NCBI GenBank assembly: GCA_011317545.1
Contig: WUJK01000004.1
Location: forward strand, 1,116,001-1,180,000
DNA: 64,000 bases
Origin: Coniella vitis
Lineage: Eukaryota > Ascomycota > Sordariomycetes > Diaporthales > Schizoparmaceae
Reading direction: 5' to 3'
Numbering within the stretch: the first letter of the stretch is position 1; every line of letters starts with the position of its first letter. This document shows positions 1-12,350 of the stretch, piece after piece. A program made the translations under genes and the position numbers. Under the pieces are notes generated by a model. The model saw nothing but the letters and a program-made list of their open reading frames with translations, did no database searches and was not told the origin of the DNA.

Positions 1-110
1 AAGTCTAATCACCAAAACGAATGAAATATAGCCCCAAATCGCGAGACTAGTAGGCTACGATACACAGATATTCGTTCTTTTCATTAAGTTTTATAAGTTT
101 TCTCATCTAG

Positions 111-685
111 GTGGGGAGGATTGGCTTATTAAACCGGGCTTCTTTAAAGGGGCTGCTACAGATACGCGCCGGATTCTTGCAGATATCTCCAGCGCTTTGC
201 TCTACCTGGAAGAGAAAGGTATTCTTCACAACGATATTAAGCCCGGCAACATTCTCTACGGTCGTAATACCCCGCATTCCAGAGCTAGTGCTATCCTTAT
301 TGATTTCGGCCTAGCCAGCGAAGAGGCTGGAGCTGTGGTCCGTGGAGGTACACAATGGTATGTTCCCCGCGAATTCGCAGCAGAGGGACGCAGAAGGTAC
401 TCTGCAGACATCTGGTCTTTGGGAGTGACAATGCTGTATGCAAGGCAGCAGACAAGACTGCCAGACCTGGGAGACCCGGGGTGGGAATTTGCTCAATGTC
501 GCAACGGTCATGTACCGGTCGAGATGCAACAGTGGTTGGATAGAGTCCAACAGATGCGATTGCGATTGCAACAGGAGCATAAAGGGGGCGAGCTCGATCT
601 GATCATCTGCAAGATGTTGGCGGAGAAGGCAGGCGATCGCATCAGTCGGAAGGATCTTGTGGAGCAGACGGCGGAATGGAGATAG
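111..685 (+). CDS. Protein kinase, C-terminal catalytic lobe (5' end missing)
   Basis: The last exon of a eukaryotic protein kinase-like gene. An acceptor (ctcatctag) ends at 110, and the frame is then open to a TAG at 683-685. Visible landmarks in order are the catalytic loop HNDIKPGNILY, the metal-binding IDFGLA, an activation-segment end GGTQWYVPREF where APE is usual, and the helix-F motif SADIWSLGV. The residue before the catalytic Asp is Asn, not Arg, so this is a non-RD kinase. The Gly-rich loop, the VAIK lysine and the whole N-lobe are absent. The first 110 bases have stops in all useful frames and look like an intron, possibly with a donor near position 3, so the upstream exons may lie outside the window or be lost. 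Substrate and pathway cannot be told. It could be a truncated relic. Confidence 0.7.
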
Positions 686-3600
686 AAGATAGACTGGTTG
701 ACTTTTTGGTAGGCAATATATATATATATGTATGTGTGTGTAGATGGTGTTGAAGACTAGATTTGAAAAGGCATTCTACAGAGAGGATACTCTTTCCAAG
801 TGTCGGTTAAAAGGTGAGATTGAGATGGAGCAATTTGAATCTCGATTTTCCTATTGACATCTATGCTGCATTCTCAGCGCCACACTGTTCATCCCGATAA
901 GGTCTGCATTGCTTGGCAATCCCGTGTGGAAGCGCTATTTAAACGTCAGAGAGTATCTGGGATTTAAAGAGCTCTTCTCTGGAGATGCAGTCTCCATTGC
1001 GAGCTTGATGAGGCGGAAGTATGCGTGGCAAAGCCCGGGATCCAGCCCGCAAAGGCGCCGTTGTTTACGGCTCGTCCGCTGACTACTATATATGTGTAAG
1101 GGCACGTATGTGCTATGTATAAATTGAGCTAGAGAATATTTCTGTGAGCGGAAACACCAGGCAGACAACAGGAACTGGAGTGGACAGAATGATGTACGGA
1201 TACTGTTGTTTCACAAAGGGCCCACCCACCCTGTCACCTAGGAAATAAAAAGATCGGCAACTTTTTTTGAGCTTTCTGTTGCAGCACCTGCAATTTCAGG
1301 GGGCAAAAAAAGGAGGAGACCGTTGAGATTGCCACCCAATGAGGACTTGAACAGGTAAAAAAGAGTTGGCTGATAGTACATATAGTAAGTAGTAGAGAGG
1401 AGGAAAACATACTGCTACTGCTGCCACTGCATGGACAGCAAGTCGCAGATGATGACCACGACAAGTGTTTCCAAGACCGACTTCAGAGTCCTGCTTCTGA
1501 TTCCCTTGCGCTTCATTATGCCGGATGAGAGAGCACAGAAACACTGCCTTCAAAGATTACTGCAAGCATCCCGGCTTGCCTGGAGATTTGAAGAGTTGGA
1601 AAGCGTGGAAAGGCGTCAGGCCCAATTTTAAACATGGCCGTGCGGTGAAATTGAAAGCAACCTCTTGTGTGCTCATTCAATCAAGCTGAGTACGCTCGCA
1701 TATTTGAGGTTCGCGCCAGAGCAGCTGTCCAGATCGTCGTCAACGTTGCGTCGCGGTGACAGCTTACGAGTGCTGGCTTTCTTTAGGATCGTCTGTTCTT
1801 GCAAGCGCAGGCGCTAGCAACTAACCTAGCAGCCCTAGTTGGACCCTTCAGTGGCACGAGTGGCAGCGTGTCGGCTGCTCCCCACAGCCGGATTTAAGCT
1901 GTAGTGGAGCAAGCACCTAGCAGCCTGCCAACCTGCTGATGGACAGGGGCCCTAAACGGTGCTAGCGCTACAAAACCGCCCGGGTACCAAGGTACACTTT
2001 CAGGTACCATCGGTGCCAGATGGCTGAGCCCCTGAGCTGCACCACACCACACCATATGTACCGGCCCCTGCGGCCCACCGCCTCTCGGTGACCCGCAGGA
2101 CCCTGGTCCCCAGACCCCAGAAATCGCACGCATTTCGCTTTCCATGAGCCACAGTCCTCCGGCCCTTTTCAGGCTCTACAGCCAATTTCCCAGCCAGTCC
2201 TGTCCCATGTGCCTGGCTGCTGGTGAAGAGCGTCGAAACTTCTCTGGCCCTTCCCCTTTGCCCTTTCCTCCTCCTCGTTGTCGTCTTTTCTGACAAGCAG
2301 ACCACCACACCATCACCTTCTCCCGTTGACGGCCTGGGATACCTGAACAGCAAACCACAGAAGAGCGGTGCTCGTCTCGTTCCTACTTGCAGCCGTCGCC
2401 TTCCAGGGGAACCACTCGACGTCACTGTATGTTGGTCACTCTCGCTCTCTCTCTCTCTCTTCCACTGTTCCATGCGTTCGCGCGCTGGCTGTCGAGTCCG
2501 CACAACAGCAGCTGCCGGCCAGATGCCTTTCCACAGACTTTACTTTCCTCTCGTGCCTTTTCCTCTTTTCGATCGGCAATCCCTATTCCTCCGTGTCGGC
2601 TCCAGTCCCTTCCCCAAGCCAAGCAGTCCAAGCCAAGCAATCCAAGCCCAGCAGCAGCAATGTCATCTGCCGCAACACGTTTGGAACTCGTCCTTTGTTA
2701 GCTGACACACTGGACTTACACACACACACACAGTAGTTAGCTGCAGTAACACCAAGCCACAGTGCTCCCACCCGCCAAAGCGTCGCAGTCCCTCCACGCC
2801 ACCGAAACGGCAATTCGCTTACGCTCGATCGTAAGGCAATTGCGCCCCGACGCGACCGCACAACTGGAAATAGATATTCTCCACAACGGCGAATGTAGGT
2901 CCTGCTATTCTTTCTTTGCGGCTCAGCATGCAACAGCATGGTTCCTGGGTTGGGCCATGTGGAGGCAAGCACCTGCAAGGCCTGTTCCAATGGCCGTAGA
3001 TGTGACTGCCGGACCTCCGAGCTGGCCTGATGCGAGCAATCCATCAAATCTCCGATCGTGATCAAGAAGCGGGTGTTTTTTGCACAGTACCTCAAACGTT
3101 GCGTGCAGCTGAGCTCTCAGTAGACGCCCATTGTCATTCCCCTCCCGAGTTTCTGCTGGCAACCTGCACACATGAACGCGGCTGCTTTTGCAGATCCGAC
3201 CCACAATCCCTATTGTTCACAACTGACCAATTGCCGGGGACCATCGAGACACTGACCTGGTGTTTGAGAAACAGTGACCCTGCGAGCGCGAGCCCCTGAC
3301 CGGTTTCCAAGAATATCTCCTGGACCAGACCCCTGAAAAGGAAGAACGAAAAAGAAAAGCCAAAGTCAAGGAAACGCGCTGTTGACCAGCCGTCGTCTGA
3401 ACTTCTCGGTTGAAGCCGGTCTCACCTTCCCATTCTCCAAACCGCCTGCCCATTGAGCCTCCATAGCCCCTCCCCCTTTCGACGCCGCTTCCTTGAGCCC
3501 AGACCTGCCGGGATAGTGCATCGCCCAGCTCCGGTCTCTGTCGAGCAGCACCCTGTCAACGCAACAATAAACAAGCCCGCCAAGATTCCCACAAGCTCAG

Positions 3601-3921
3601 TCAACCGTTCATACGGCCCATCGTCCTCAAGGGCTCGGGCTTCGCGGTCTGATCGCTCTGCTTAAATCTGCAGCGGACGTTCTCATACGGCACCAAGGAA
3701 TTACCTTTCGTCTCTCTCTTTTTTTTTTTTTTTTTTTGGTTGCGTGGTCCGCAGGCTGAGCTGCGCCTGTTTCTTGTGCCGTCGTCAGCGTTTGATAAGG
3801 TTCGCAATCCTCCCGCACAGTAGCCCCTCCAGGCATTTGGCGGCACTGGCACTAACACTACTCTAGCCGCTCGCCTCGATTGGTCTTTTTTTCCCCCTTC
3901 CGCGTTTCGTCTCTTCAAAGA
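686..3921. other. Intergenic region and leader of the septin-like gene
   Basis: No supportable gene in about 3.2 kb. The open frames here have no domain signal and no splice-linked continuation. The last 1.5 kb is pyrimidine-rich (CT run near 2450, 19-T run at 3720-3738) and ends in a CT-rich stretch just before the septin-like ATG, as in many fungal promoters and leaders. Confidence 0.6.
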
Positions 3922-5509
3922 ATGAGCACTTCGAATCGCTCGTCTTTTGGAGGAATCTTGTCGCGAGGCGATATGAAATCAAAGAAGGCACAGCAGGCCC
4001 GCGAGGCCGAGCTGCAACGCCAGGCATCCCTTGCTGCTCGAGCTCGGCCGGCTCCCAAGCTCCCTCAGCTCTACAATGGCCTCCGAGAACCCGTGTTTGA
4101 GACGAGAGACTCAGTCGCCATCTTTGGACCTGAAGTTCTTCTTCCTGAGCCCAGGCCGCAGAGTGCCTCCAGACCCTCCGTGGATGAACAACCCCGTGCC
4201 ATCTCTGCTGATGTCGCCGTGCCGCCCATGCCTAGTGGTAATTGGGTCGATCCTTATGCACGAACCGAGTCGATGACAAACCGGGGACGATACAGCTATG
4301 CAAGCACTGCGGTCTCGACCACGAATAACCCTCGACGGGTGCGCCGCAGGAAGGATCCGACCCCTTTCAAGTGAGTTTGAAACCCATCATCTGTACCAAG
4401 GCATCTCGTGGACTGACCCATGAAATAGCGTCCTGATTATTGGTGCAAGAGGTTCCGGCAAGACCTCGTTTCTCGAGTTTCTCAAGACTGCCCTTGCCCT
4501 CCCTGCCAGGAAGCGAGCCACTCGGGCCGATCCCGATGATGAACGCGTCCGAGCAACGCCGTCCGGCAACTTTATTCCCCATTATCTCGAGAGTGAGGTC
4601 GAAGGGGAGCGCATTGGATTGACTCTCTGGGACTCGGAAGGCCTCGAAAAGAATGTCGTCGACCTACAGCTTCGTGAGATGTCCACGTTCCTTGAGAGCA
4701 AGTTCGAGGATACTTTTGCCGAGGAGATGAAGGTTGTGCGCTCCCCTGGCGCTCAAGATACCCACATTCACTGTGCCTTCATCCTTCTTGACCCTGCCAG
4801 GCTCGACAAGAATATCGCCATTGCTACCAACGACTTTTCCATCAATGGCAACGGGAAATACCACGTTGCCAGCCGTGCCGCGGGTAGCCTGGATGACGAC
4901 CTTGACTTGCAAGTCTTCCGAACTCTCCAGGGTAAGACTACAGTCATTCCCGTCATTTCCAAAGCCGATACCATCACCTCAAAACACATGCTCGTCCTGA
5001 AGAAGGCGGTTTGGGACAGCTTGAAGAAGGCAAACCTGGATCCGCTGGAGGTCTTGGATCTCGAGGAAGAAGAAGAGGAATCACGCCCGTCGTCTAAAAG
5101 AATTGTCGAAGAGCCCGAGGCACAGGATTCGGACTATGCCAGTGGTGACGAAGAGGGAGAAGAGGACGACCAAAAAGACGAGTCGTCTCCAAGATCCAAG
5201 ACTTCCAAGCGCCAGTCCACAAACTCGATTCGGCGCAGCAGGAGCGGCGATTTGTTGCAAGACGAAGCACCATATGTCCCACTCTCTATCATCAGCCCCG
5301 ACATTTATGAGCCGGAAGTCATCGGTCGAAAGTTTCCCTGGGGCTTCGCGGACCCCAACAACGAGGAGCACTGCGATTTTCTGCGACTCAAGGAGGCTGT
5401 CTTCGGTGACTGGCGCGTGGAACTGCGCGAAGCCAGCAGGGATCAATGGTACGAGAATTGGCGCACGAGCCGGCTCAAGCAGCGTGATGGTTCAGTCCGA
5501 CGACGATAG
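3922..5509 (+). CDS. Septin-like GTPase (AspE-type candidate)
   Basis: Two exons (3922-4370, 4429-5509) with a 58-nt GTGAGT...TAG intron give 509 aa. The N-terminal 150 residues are basic and low-complexity. A P-loop follows (IIGARGSGKTS, about residues 153-163), then a switch-II-like WDSEGLE (about 216) and the septin-type G4 motif SKAD (about 328). An acidic insert full of Glu and Asp with serines (about 370-425) is followed by a conserved-looking C-terminus. Septins form membrane-associated filaments at septa and hyphal tips. The long N-terminal extension, the acidic insert and the lack of a clear C-terminal coiled coil suggest a divergent, filament-fungus-specific septin such as the AspE group rather than a Cdc3/10/11/12 orthologue. 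That placement is inference; the P-loop GTPase call is firm. Confidence 0.85.
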
Positions 5510-6811
5510 GAGAGGAAGTTTGGACTTGATAGGAATGCCAGCATGCCGGTATGCTTCGACAACGACTATTGCCGATCGCTCAAGTCAGCTCCCTCCCTTG
5601 CTTAACGGACAGCACATTCCGACGTGTCCGGTCTAGGCATGCAAAAAGAGCAGGACGATTCACGTGATACACACCTCTCGACTTCCAATTTCAATTTATG
5701 ATTGAAAGGCAACACCATGGGCAGTACTAGAGTTCTCGCTAGCAAGCCTCGCCTTGTCATGGTAATCACCAAAGACGTACTGACTAAAGCATCCACATGA
5801 CATTTGTTCATCAACACTGTTGCAGCTTCTCTAATTGCCTACATTACGAATTTCCTTATGTCAACTCTGGATGTCCTTGACTCCTGTCTTCTTCTTCTCA
5901 TTGCATGGAACGTTTTTTTTTTTTTTTTCTAAAAAAGAAAAAGAGATGGGCAATACTACAAAACTTGATTTCCCCCGCTCGGCGAGCGCCTTCTTCATTA
6001 GTTGCGAGCGTCAAGCATGTTAACTTCTATTTGCCCAATTCTATTCCAATTTCCAAACTTTTTTTCCTTTGTTCAAATAAATTAACGGGACCGTTCTCTT
6101 CTTGAGATTGTCTAATCAAGGTTCAATATTTTGTGGTGGATTGCATTACGGTGGTCAAGGGCTTTCGGGTGAATTGTGTATTGAGTGCAAGAACCGCCAG
6201 AATCCATTTGTCAGTACCCAATTGACAGATTCTGGGCTTGGCAATTTGGGTGCAGAGAACTGCTTCCTTTCGCTTGATACCCGAACGTTCAGTAGAAGCT
6301 GCTGCTGGTCAAGCAGCATGGGACATTTGATGCTGTTTTTATGTGGGGTCGTTGTTCTCGTTCTCGTCAGGACCTGCTTATAAGAAATACCCCACAGGTA
6401 GATATAACAGAAGCAGGAATGATAATCTCAAAGTGAAATGAATGGTTGATGTGATGTTTTAAGCTTGCACGCTTCCTTGGGATGATCTTCAATTGCAAGT
6501 AATATTCAACTCCTTTTTATAAATAAAAGTTATGCTAGGCTCATATAGAAACCCACCATGTCCTTGGACTCATTGTCTCTTTACACACAAACAGGATGCG
6601 TCGGTTTCCATTTTGCTTCCCACCCCGTCGTCGTCTACTTCCCAATCTCACCCGAGCAAGCAAATCATACAAGCGCCTGCCTGTGTAAAATGAAACCAGA
6701 TAGTTTGACTGCTATACTCCCTACTGCTCTCTACCTGTCTGTTTCCCCCCCCCCCCCCCCTTCTTCATAAAAAAAAATCGACCCGATCCGACCCGACCCG
6801 ATCCCATTTCT
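5510..6811. other. Intergenic, between two 3' ends
   Basis: This lies between the septin-like gene and SEC21, which converge. It holds T and C homopolymers (about 5911-5928 and 6747-6760) and no recognisable gene. It presumably contains both transcript ends. Confidence 0.6.
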
Positions 6812-9800
6812 CTACGCTACAGAAGCAACTACTAGCGCAGCGACGCCCTCCTCCTCTGCGCGCACGGTAATCTTTGTCGTGACGCCCGACTTTGTAGAGT
6901 AAGCCATGCGCACATTGGCAACCACTTTGCCGCCATTGACCGACTTGCCGAGGAGTTTGAGCGTATGCGTTGTTTGGTTGACGGGGATGTCGGTGCCCTC
7001 GAGGGGTTGCAGGGACAGGACCTTTGTGAGTTGCTCGGTGGCTTCTGTTTTTTGGGGGGGCGCGGGTTGGATTAGCATCTGTGGATGAAAACAGTGTGGA
7101 ACATTGGAACTCCCCCCGCCCCCGCACCTTCCCCAAGAAGGAAGTCGGGGGAATAATAGTCGGTTGGACTTACCTGCTATGCTCGTAATGCTGCTCAATT
7201 GAAGTGTCTCCTCAGCCTCCTCGCCTGCAGCGCCGACTTGTTCCCACAGGTGCGCAAAGTTGCTTGCATATGTGGGAATGACATAGTCGCTGCCAGCCAG
7301 GTCGAATTCAGCCACCTCGTACTCATCCTCGTAGCCAGTATCCTCTGGCTCGTTGGTCGTGGGGTCAATCTCCTTGCTCGTGAACTTGAGCGTGTTGGAG
7401 AAGGACGTGACGGGGAGGGCAGCCTCGCCACCAGTCTTTGCAAATGCCACGTAGACCTTGCCAGGCTCATTTTGGCTCAGCTTCTCGGCCTCAATGATGA
7501 AGACCTCCTCAAGCTCTTCCTCTTCCGCAGGGGATGCGAGGACGGAGACATTCTCCAGCACCACTGAGTCGAGAGTGTTTGTGATGTCATATTGCAACAC
7601 AATGTGCTCCTTGAAAATGTGCTTGACGACCTTGACAAAGTACTCCGTCTCGGCCTCGGTCAATTCCACCACAGGCGACGACTTGAGCAGACTGCCAAAT
7701 TCGGCCATTTCTGGAATGGCCAATAGCTCCTGGGAGTATTGTTGTGCAGCAGCAGTGGCGGATGCTGCTGCCTCAGCTCCGCTTGGCGCGGCCTTGTTGG
7801 TGGTGACCTTTGGTGGCTTGAGGGAAGGTGTCGAGGCGGTAAGCTTCTTCGTCCTGTCCTCGGCATCGGCCTGCTCTCGCGTGACGACGGGAATCTTGGA
7901 AATGTCGAAGGCCGACTCAAATGTGGACTTGTCATCTGACGTGACATACATGACAAGCTGGTGCTCAAAGTATGGAAGAGAAAACATGGTGTCTGCGAGG
8001 CTGTCAGTGTCGTGCATGAGAAGATTCACAAAAGAGACACAAAACACGTACCGTTCTTGACGAACTTCGTGGCCAGCTCATCCTCCTCACTCATAAGCCT
8101 CAAGTTCAGAGCCACGCGGTCTCGGACTTCGTCGTCCACGTCGTCGAGACAGCGCGTGAGCAGGACTTGCACACTTCTCTTGACCTCGGGGTCCTTCTGT
8201 CCAACACCAAACTTGGCCAAGGCGGTAACTGCTGCAGCACGAACAATGGCATTCTCCAGAACAACGCGGTTATATATGTAGCGAATGTACTTGGTTGGCT
8301 GCGACGTCTTGGGACCCTCGAGACCCAGCAGGTTCAATATCCGCACAGCCAGCTTGGTGAATTCGCAGTCCTCAATAAACTCGCAGAGGTGAGCCAGCGC
8401 TTCCTCCTTGGAGTCGGGCACGAACTTGATGAGGTCGAACATGCTCTCAACAACCGCACGCTTGAATTCGTAGCCACCTTCATCACGGAGGATGCCGCTC
8501 AGGAACTGCAGCATGCCGGCCTGCTTGCTGGGGAACTTGAGGCAGAGTGTTCGGATAGCTTCGACAATCGTAATCTTGAACTCGTCCGTAATCTCAGACA
8601 TGAAGCCAGAGATTTGCTTCATCAACCGGTCGACGCTAGCTTCGTTACCCGTCTTGAGCAAAGTCGTAATGGCAAATGTGGCAATAGAGCGGTTGCTGTT
8701 GGAAATTAGGAGCTCAATGTCCGGGTTGCAAACGTGGACGGCTTGAGGCTTGAAGGAGGCGAAATTGTGAAGGATGCGGAGAGCGGCGAACTTGGTGACG
8801 GCGCGAGGAGAGGTCAGGAAGAGCTGGAGGACATGGACGGCCTGAGAGACCTCGGCATCGGTCACGTCACGCATGTCACATATCGCCTTGGCGGCCTCAA
8901 AGTTCACCATCTCGCTCTTATGTCTCAACCATCCATCCAGCAATTGCATCATGGGGCGCCTCAGGCTCGGGTCTTCCTCGGCAAGCTGCGCTGCAAGACG
9001 CACCAGCATAACAATGGCAGCGGGACTCTTGACAGCACCAGCAGCTCCGAATTGCTGCACCATCTTGACCAGGGCCATTCTATCGTGCATGCGAATCTGG
9101 TAGAGAAGACCGATGGCGTGGTATTGGGTCATTGTAGAGTTGTTGACAGGCATTTGGCTCGAGGAAGAAGCAAAGCCCAGCGAGAAACCGCCCGAGGACT
9201 TGGTGCTGCCTGCAGCTTCTTGGGTTTCGCTCTGCCAGCGTCGCACGACATCCTTGGCGATGGGGAGGAGATGGTAGGAGGAAACGAGGGCGGCGGAGGA
9301 GACGGAGGGATTCTTGTCGACAATCGCAGTTTTCATGACACGTTCAATGGATTGGACCGTGGTCGCCTGAGCAGCACGTCAGCAGGAGGCGGTTAACGGG
9401 GGGCCACACGCCAGACGCCAGCAGCGCAAAGTCCCTACATCAATGATTCGGCACAGGGCCCGGATGGCGTTGGGCCTGTAGATGATGTCTGTGCTACCAC
9501 CAGTGTCCTTCATGATTGTGCTGGTGACCATGATGATGTCCTCGGCGGAGTGGGCCAGCTCCTTGATGACAAGGTGCACCATCTGTCGCAAACTGGCATC
9601 TTTGTTCTGGAAGAGCTTCGAGATGCCGAAGAAGAGGGTGGTTGCTTCGTTCGAGGGAAACTTCTCGCCCGTGTAGAGCAGGAGGGCGATCTTGGTCAGG
9701 AGGATACGGCATTTTCGAGCTTGTATGGGTGAGCTGTTGAACAAGCGCGCTGTGTGCGTGCAATGTTAGCATCATGAAGGGTCGGCCGGCCAAGGGGATG

Positions 9801-9927
9801 GACATGCGCAGCTGGCACGGGCTTCGCATCGTCGACAGTCACACGACTGACCTTCCTGGAAGACCTGGGTGCGGTCGACCCTGATCAGGCCAGTGTCGGC
9901 ATCTTCGTCTTTCTTGCCGTAGTTCAT
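6812..9927 (-). CDS. SEC21: Coatomer subunit gamma (gamma-COP, Sec21)
   Basis: Five exons on the minus strand (9927-9852, 9749-9439, 9366-8052, 7992-7174, 7044-6812) with consistent phases give 917 aa, the usual length for fungal gamma-COP. The start MNYGKKDEDADTG is followed by an adaptin-like HEAT solenoid with segments such as LFFGISKLFQNKD, RPNAIRALCRIID and LRILHNFASFKPQAV. After a linker rich in Ala and Ser comes the appendage domain (SLPYFEHQLVMYV ... LQPLEGTDIPVNQTTHT). Gamma-COP is part of the COPI F-subcomplex that coats retrograde Golgi-to-ER vesicles and is essential in yeast. Intron 4 uses the acceptor at 7045; an earlier CAG near 7084 would shift the frame, and CTAAT just upstream of the chosen acceptor serves as branch site. 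A telomere-like AGGGTT repeat lies about 195 nt upstream of the ATG. Confidence 0.95.
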
Positions 9928-11151
9928 GTTGGGCAATTGGCAACAAGTCACGGCGGGAAAGGACAGGAAGACGAGGCGCTTCGGGGCTGGTCGTTTGGCA
10001 GCGTGTACTTCATCAAGGACGCCAGGCACAACGTTGCCAGTTGGCGAGCTGTAGCAGCACAGGCCACCTTGTCTGACGGAAGGGGCCACACATGCACCTG
10101 CAATTGGCTCTCACACTAGCAACCCTAACCCTTTTGTGCTCCTGCGTTTTGACACGACGGCTCGATCATCACAGACAGTGACCAGTATTGGTGGCATTAT
10201 TTTGATGGAATTACGTTGCTATTAAAAACTTATGGATTGTTTTGGATACTCCAAGTTGACACTTGAGCGACCACTCAACGCTGTGACAATACCGACGTCG
10301 TCCAGCTCTCTATCCAGGACGGAGCAGATTTGGAGAGATGCTTGAGTCTAAGCAGCATGACACCCAAGGCGGTTCCTACGGTCTGGTCAGCAATCTATTC
10401 CGGGCCAAGGCTCGTGTAATGTTCAAGTGCATAGCTGAGAAAAGCTTCTTCAGATGTGAAAGTGAAAAACCTGTTTTCCGCACATTGTGGCTAGGAAGTC
10501 GTCCATTATGAAGGTAATCATCATGTTGAAGGCAAGGGAGAAAGAGAGAGAGAGGGCAATGCACGAGGAACACTTACTTACCAGCCAGCCAGAATTTGGG
10601 GAATCGAGGGAATCGACACCAGGTCAGGGGGGGAGATCATGTCCGGCGGATCAGACGACAGGTTTCGATCCCATTGCGGTACATGATGTCTGCCCCAGCG
10701 TATGTTGCTGGCATGCGCGAGGAACCGTCGCAGCGGCAGGAAGGAAAAAGTAATCAGAAAATTTGGGCATGGAATCAACAATGATGAGGTTTTGTAGGCG
10801 GTTGTGGAACTGAGCTCTGGACCAATGACACGGCGCGCCAGGGAATAGTGGGCCTGGAAATGGCACCAGCAGCCAGTCCACGCCAGCCCAGCGTGAATTC
10901 TTGGGACGCAACTAATACTTCAATCCTCATCACTGAAATCCGCAGGAACCCGATCGATTTGACCAAAATATACATCCAGAAGAAGAAGAAAAAGTCTTGT
11001 CTAGATCCCCTAAAGCTGTACTTCCCTTCCCTCAACCTCCCCTCCCCCCCAAAAGAAAGAAGATGGCACCGACTCTGTGGGCTTCAATCAAGCAATCGAC
11101 CCGCACAACAAACGATAATATCATGGCTTTGATGTCACCACAAAATGCTGC
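9928..11151. other. SEC21 promoter and spacer
   Basis: Holds the promoter of SEC21, including a telobox at 10121-10132, and the 3' flank of the UstYa-like gene. I see no gene: open frames at 10487-10753 and 10651-11035 are low in information and overlap purine-rich repeats. Confidence 0.55.
10121..10132 (-). promoter_or_regulatory. Telobox-like repeat upstream of SEC21
   Basis: Two CCCTAA units (AACCCTAACCCT on the plus strand, so AGGGTTAGGGTT in the SEC21 direction), about 195 nt upstream of the SEC21 start codon. Such teloboxes bind Myb/TRF-type factors such as Tbf1 in several eukaryotes. A role here is inferred only from sequence and position. Confidence 0.4.
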
Positions 11152-12350
11152 TCAACAATATCCATCGTTGCAAAGACCGTCAATGTATGTGATATTCCAC
11201 GGACTGAACCACGGCTCATTGAGTGCATCACTCGTCCGTTGCGCTTCGTTCGGATGCAGGGGGAGCTCGACGTTGGCTGCAGAATGCTCTGTCGCCCATT
11301 CTCTGATCTTTTCCCAGTTCTTGCACTGGTGATGTTCGCTGTGGTATACAAGCCAAGGTTCGTAGAAGCCTATGCTCAGATAACATGTTAGTAACAATGC
11401 TCTTCCGTTATTCTGTACAAGGTTGTGGTGAGCCCACCGTCTACCCATCGCTGCGTCATGATCCCAAGATCAGCATGGCACATGAGCTTGCGCCTGATTA
11501 CGTTGAGACAATGTGCTGCATGAACCTGTTCATTAGCAAATGACTTATTGAATGGAGTCATTGGGGCACGAAGCTCGTATCCTTCTGGTTTGTTACTCAC
11601 GGACGTGGTACTTGTTCCACGGATCTGAGTCGGGTGTGATCATGCCATTGGTACTGTTGTAGATGACTTTGCGCAGGTAGCTGAGGCAATGAAGATCATG
11701 GTATACCTCGAGATAGACCCAGTGGCCCGAACCGTCGGCCATTGGAATTGATTCGTACCCGGTAGCTTCCAAATACTCGGCAGACACCACGGAGCCCACT
11801 ACGATGGATCAATCAGTCAGTAATGGCAAGCACCGTTGCAGATACTGAGCATGATAAAGGAGCAAGAAAGAAGCACTAACTGTTTCCGCCCTCGGAAAAG
11901 TCCTTCCAGGCCGCATTGCCTTCATCGTTCCATGGCTGGATGAATGGGTCATCCATGGTGAGACTGAGGTTGAAGTCACTCCATTCGTACTCTATATTCG
12001 ATTTTGGAACAGGAGCTGCCAGAGTCTCGTTAGCCTTTCATCAGACAAGCGATAGAATGTGTGAACATGCTGTAGCTGTCAGCTGGATGCATCCAGCTAT
12101 TCCAGGTCAGCCACCATGTGATATTGGCAGCCAACAAAGCCAGGTGTATAAGCCAAAGGCAGCGACCCCAAGCTCGGTGAGTTGGGAATCTGGACAGTTC
12201 CGGCTTCTGATTCTCTCCCAAAAGTGTCGATGTGTCTGAGTTTTCGTCTGCACCATCCTCGCTGCCACTCATACTGCCATTGAGGCCATTCATGCTGATG
12301 GGTACCTTGGACCACTTGACCTTGGGCAACAAGTATTCTCTGTATCCCAT
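11152..12350 (-). CDS. UstYa-like (DUF3328) oxidase family protein
   Basis: Five exons (12350-12071, 12015-11881, 11798-11601, 11515-11438, 11369-11152) give 302 aa. A single membrane segment (CLWLIHLALLAANITWW, about residues 68-84) follows a cytosolic N-terminus. Both family HxxHC motifs are present: YHDLHCLSYLRK and, formed across an exon junction, HVPHCLNVIRRKLMC. The C-terminus reads HHQCKNWEKIREWA. In ustiloxin and cyclochlorotine clusters such proteins catalyse copper-dependent oxidative steps of peptide maturation. Here no precursor peptide, peptidase or other biosynthetic gene lies within reach, so the substrate is unknown. Intron 1 fits only with a GC donor (A|GCATGT at 12070, 55 nt, GCTAAC branch site); the alternative GT donor leaves 31 nt. 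The other introns are ordinary, and the last has TACTAAC. Family call firm, first junction less so. Confidence 0.85.

Noticed and set aside
2000..2503. A 167-codon minus-strand frame upstream of the septin-like gene
   Set aside because: Arg/Ser/Thr-rich product of low complexity from a CT-rich leader, with no recognisable motif.
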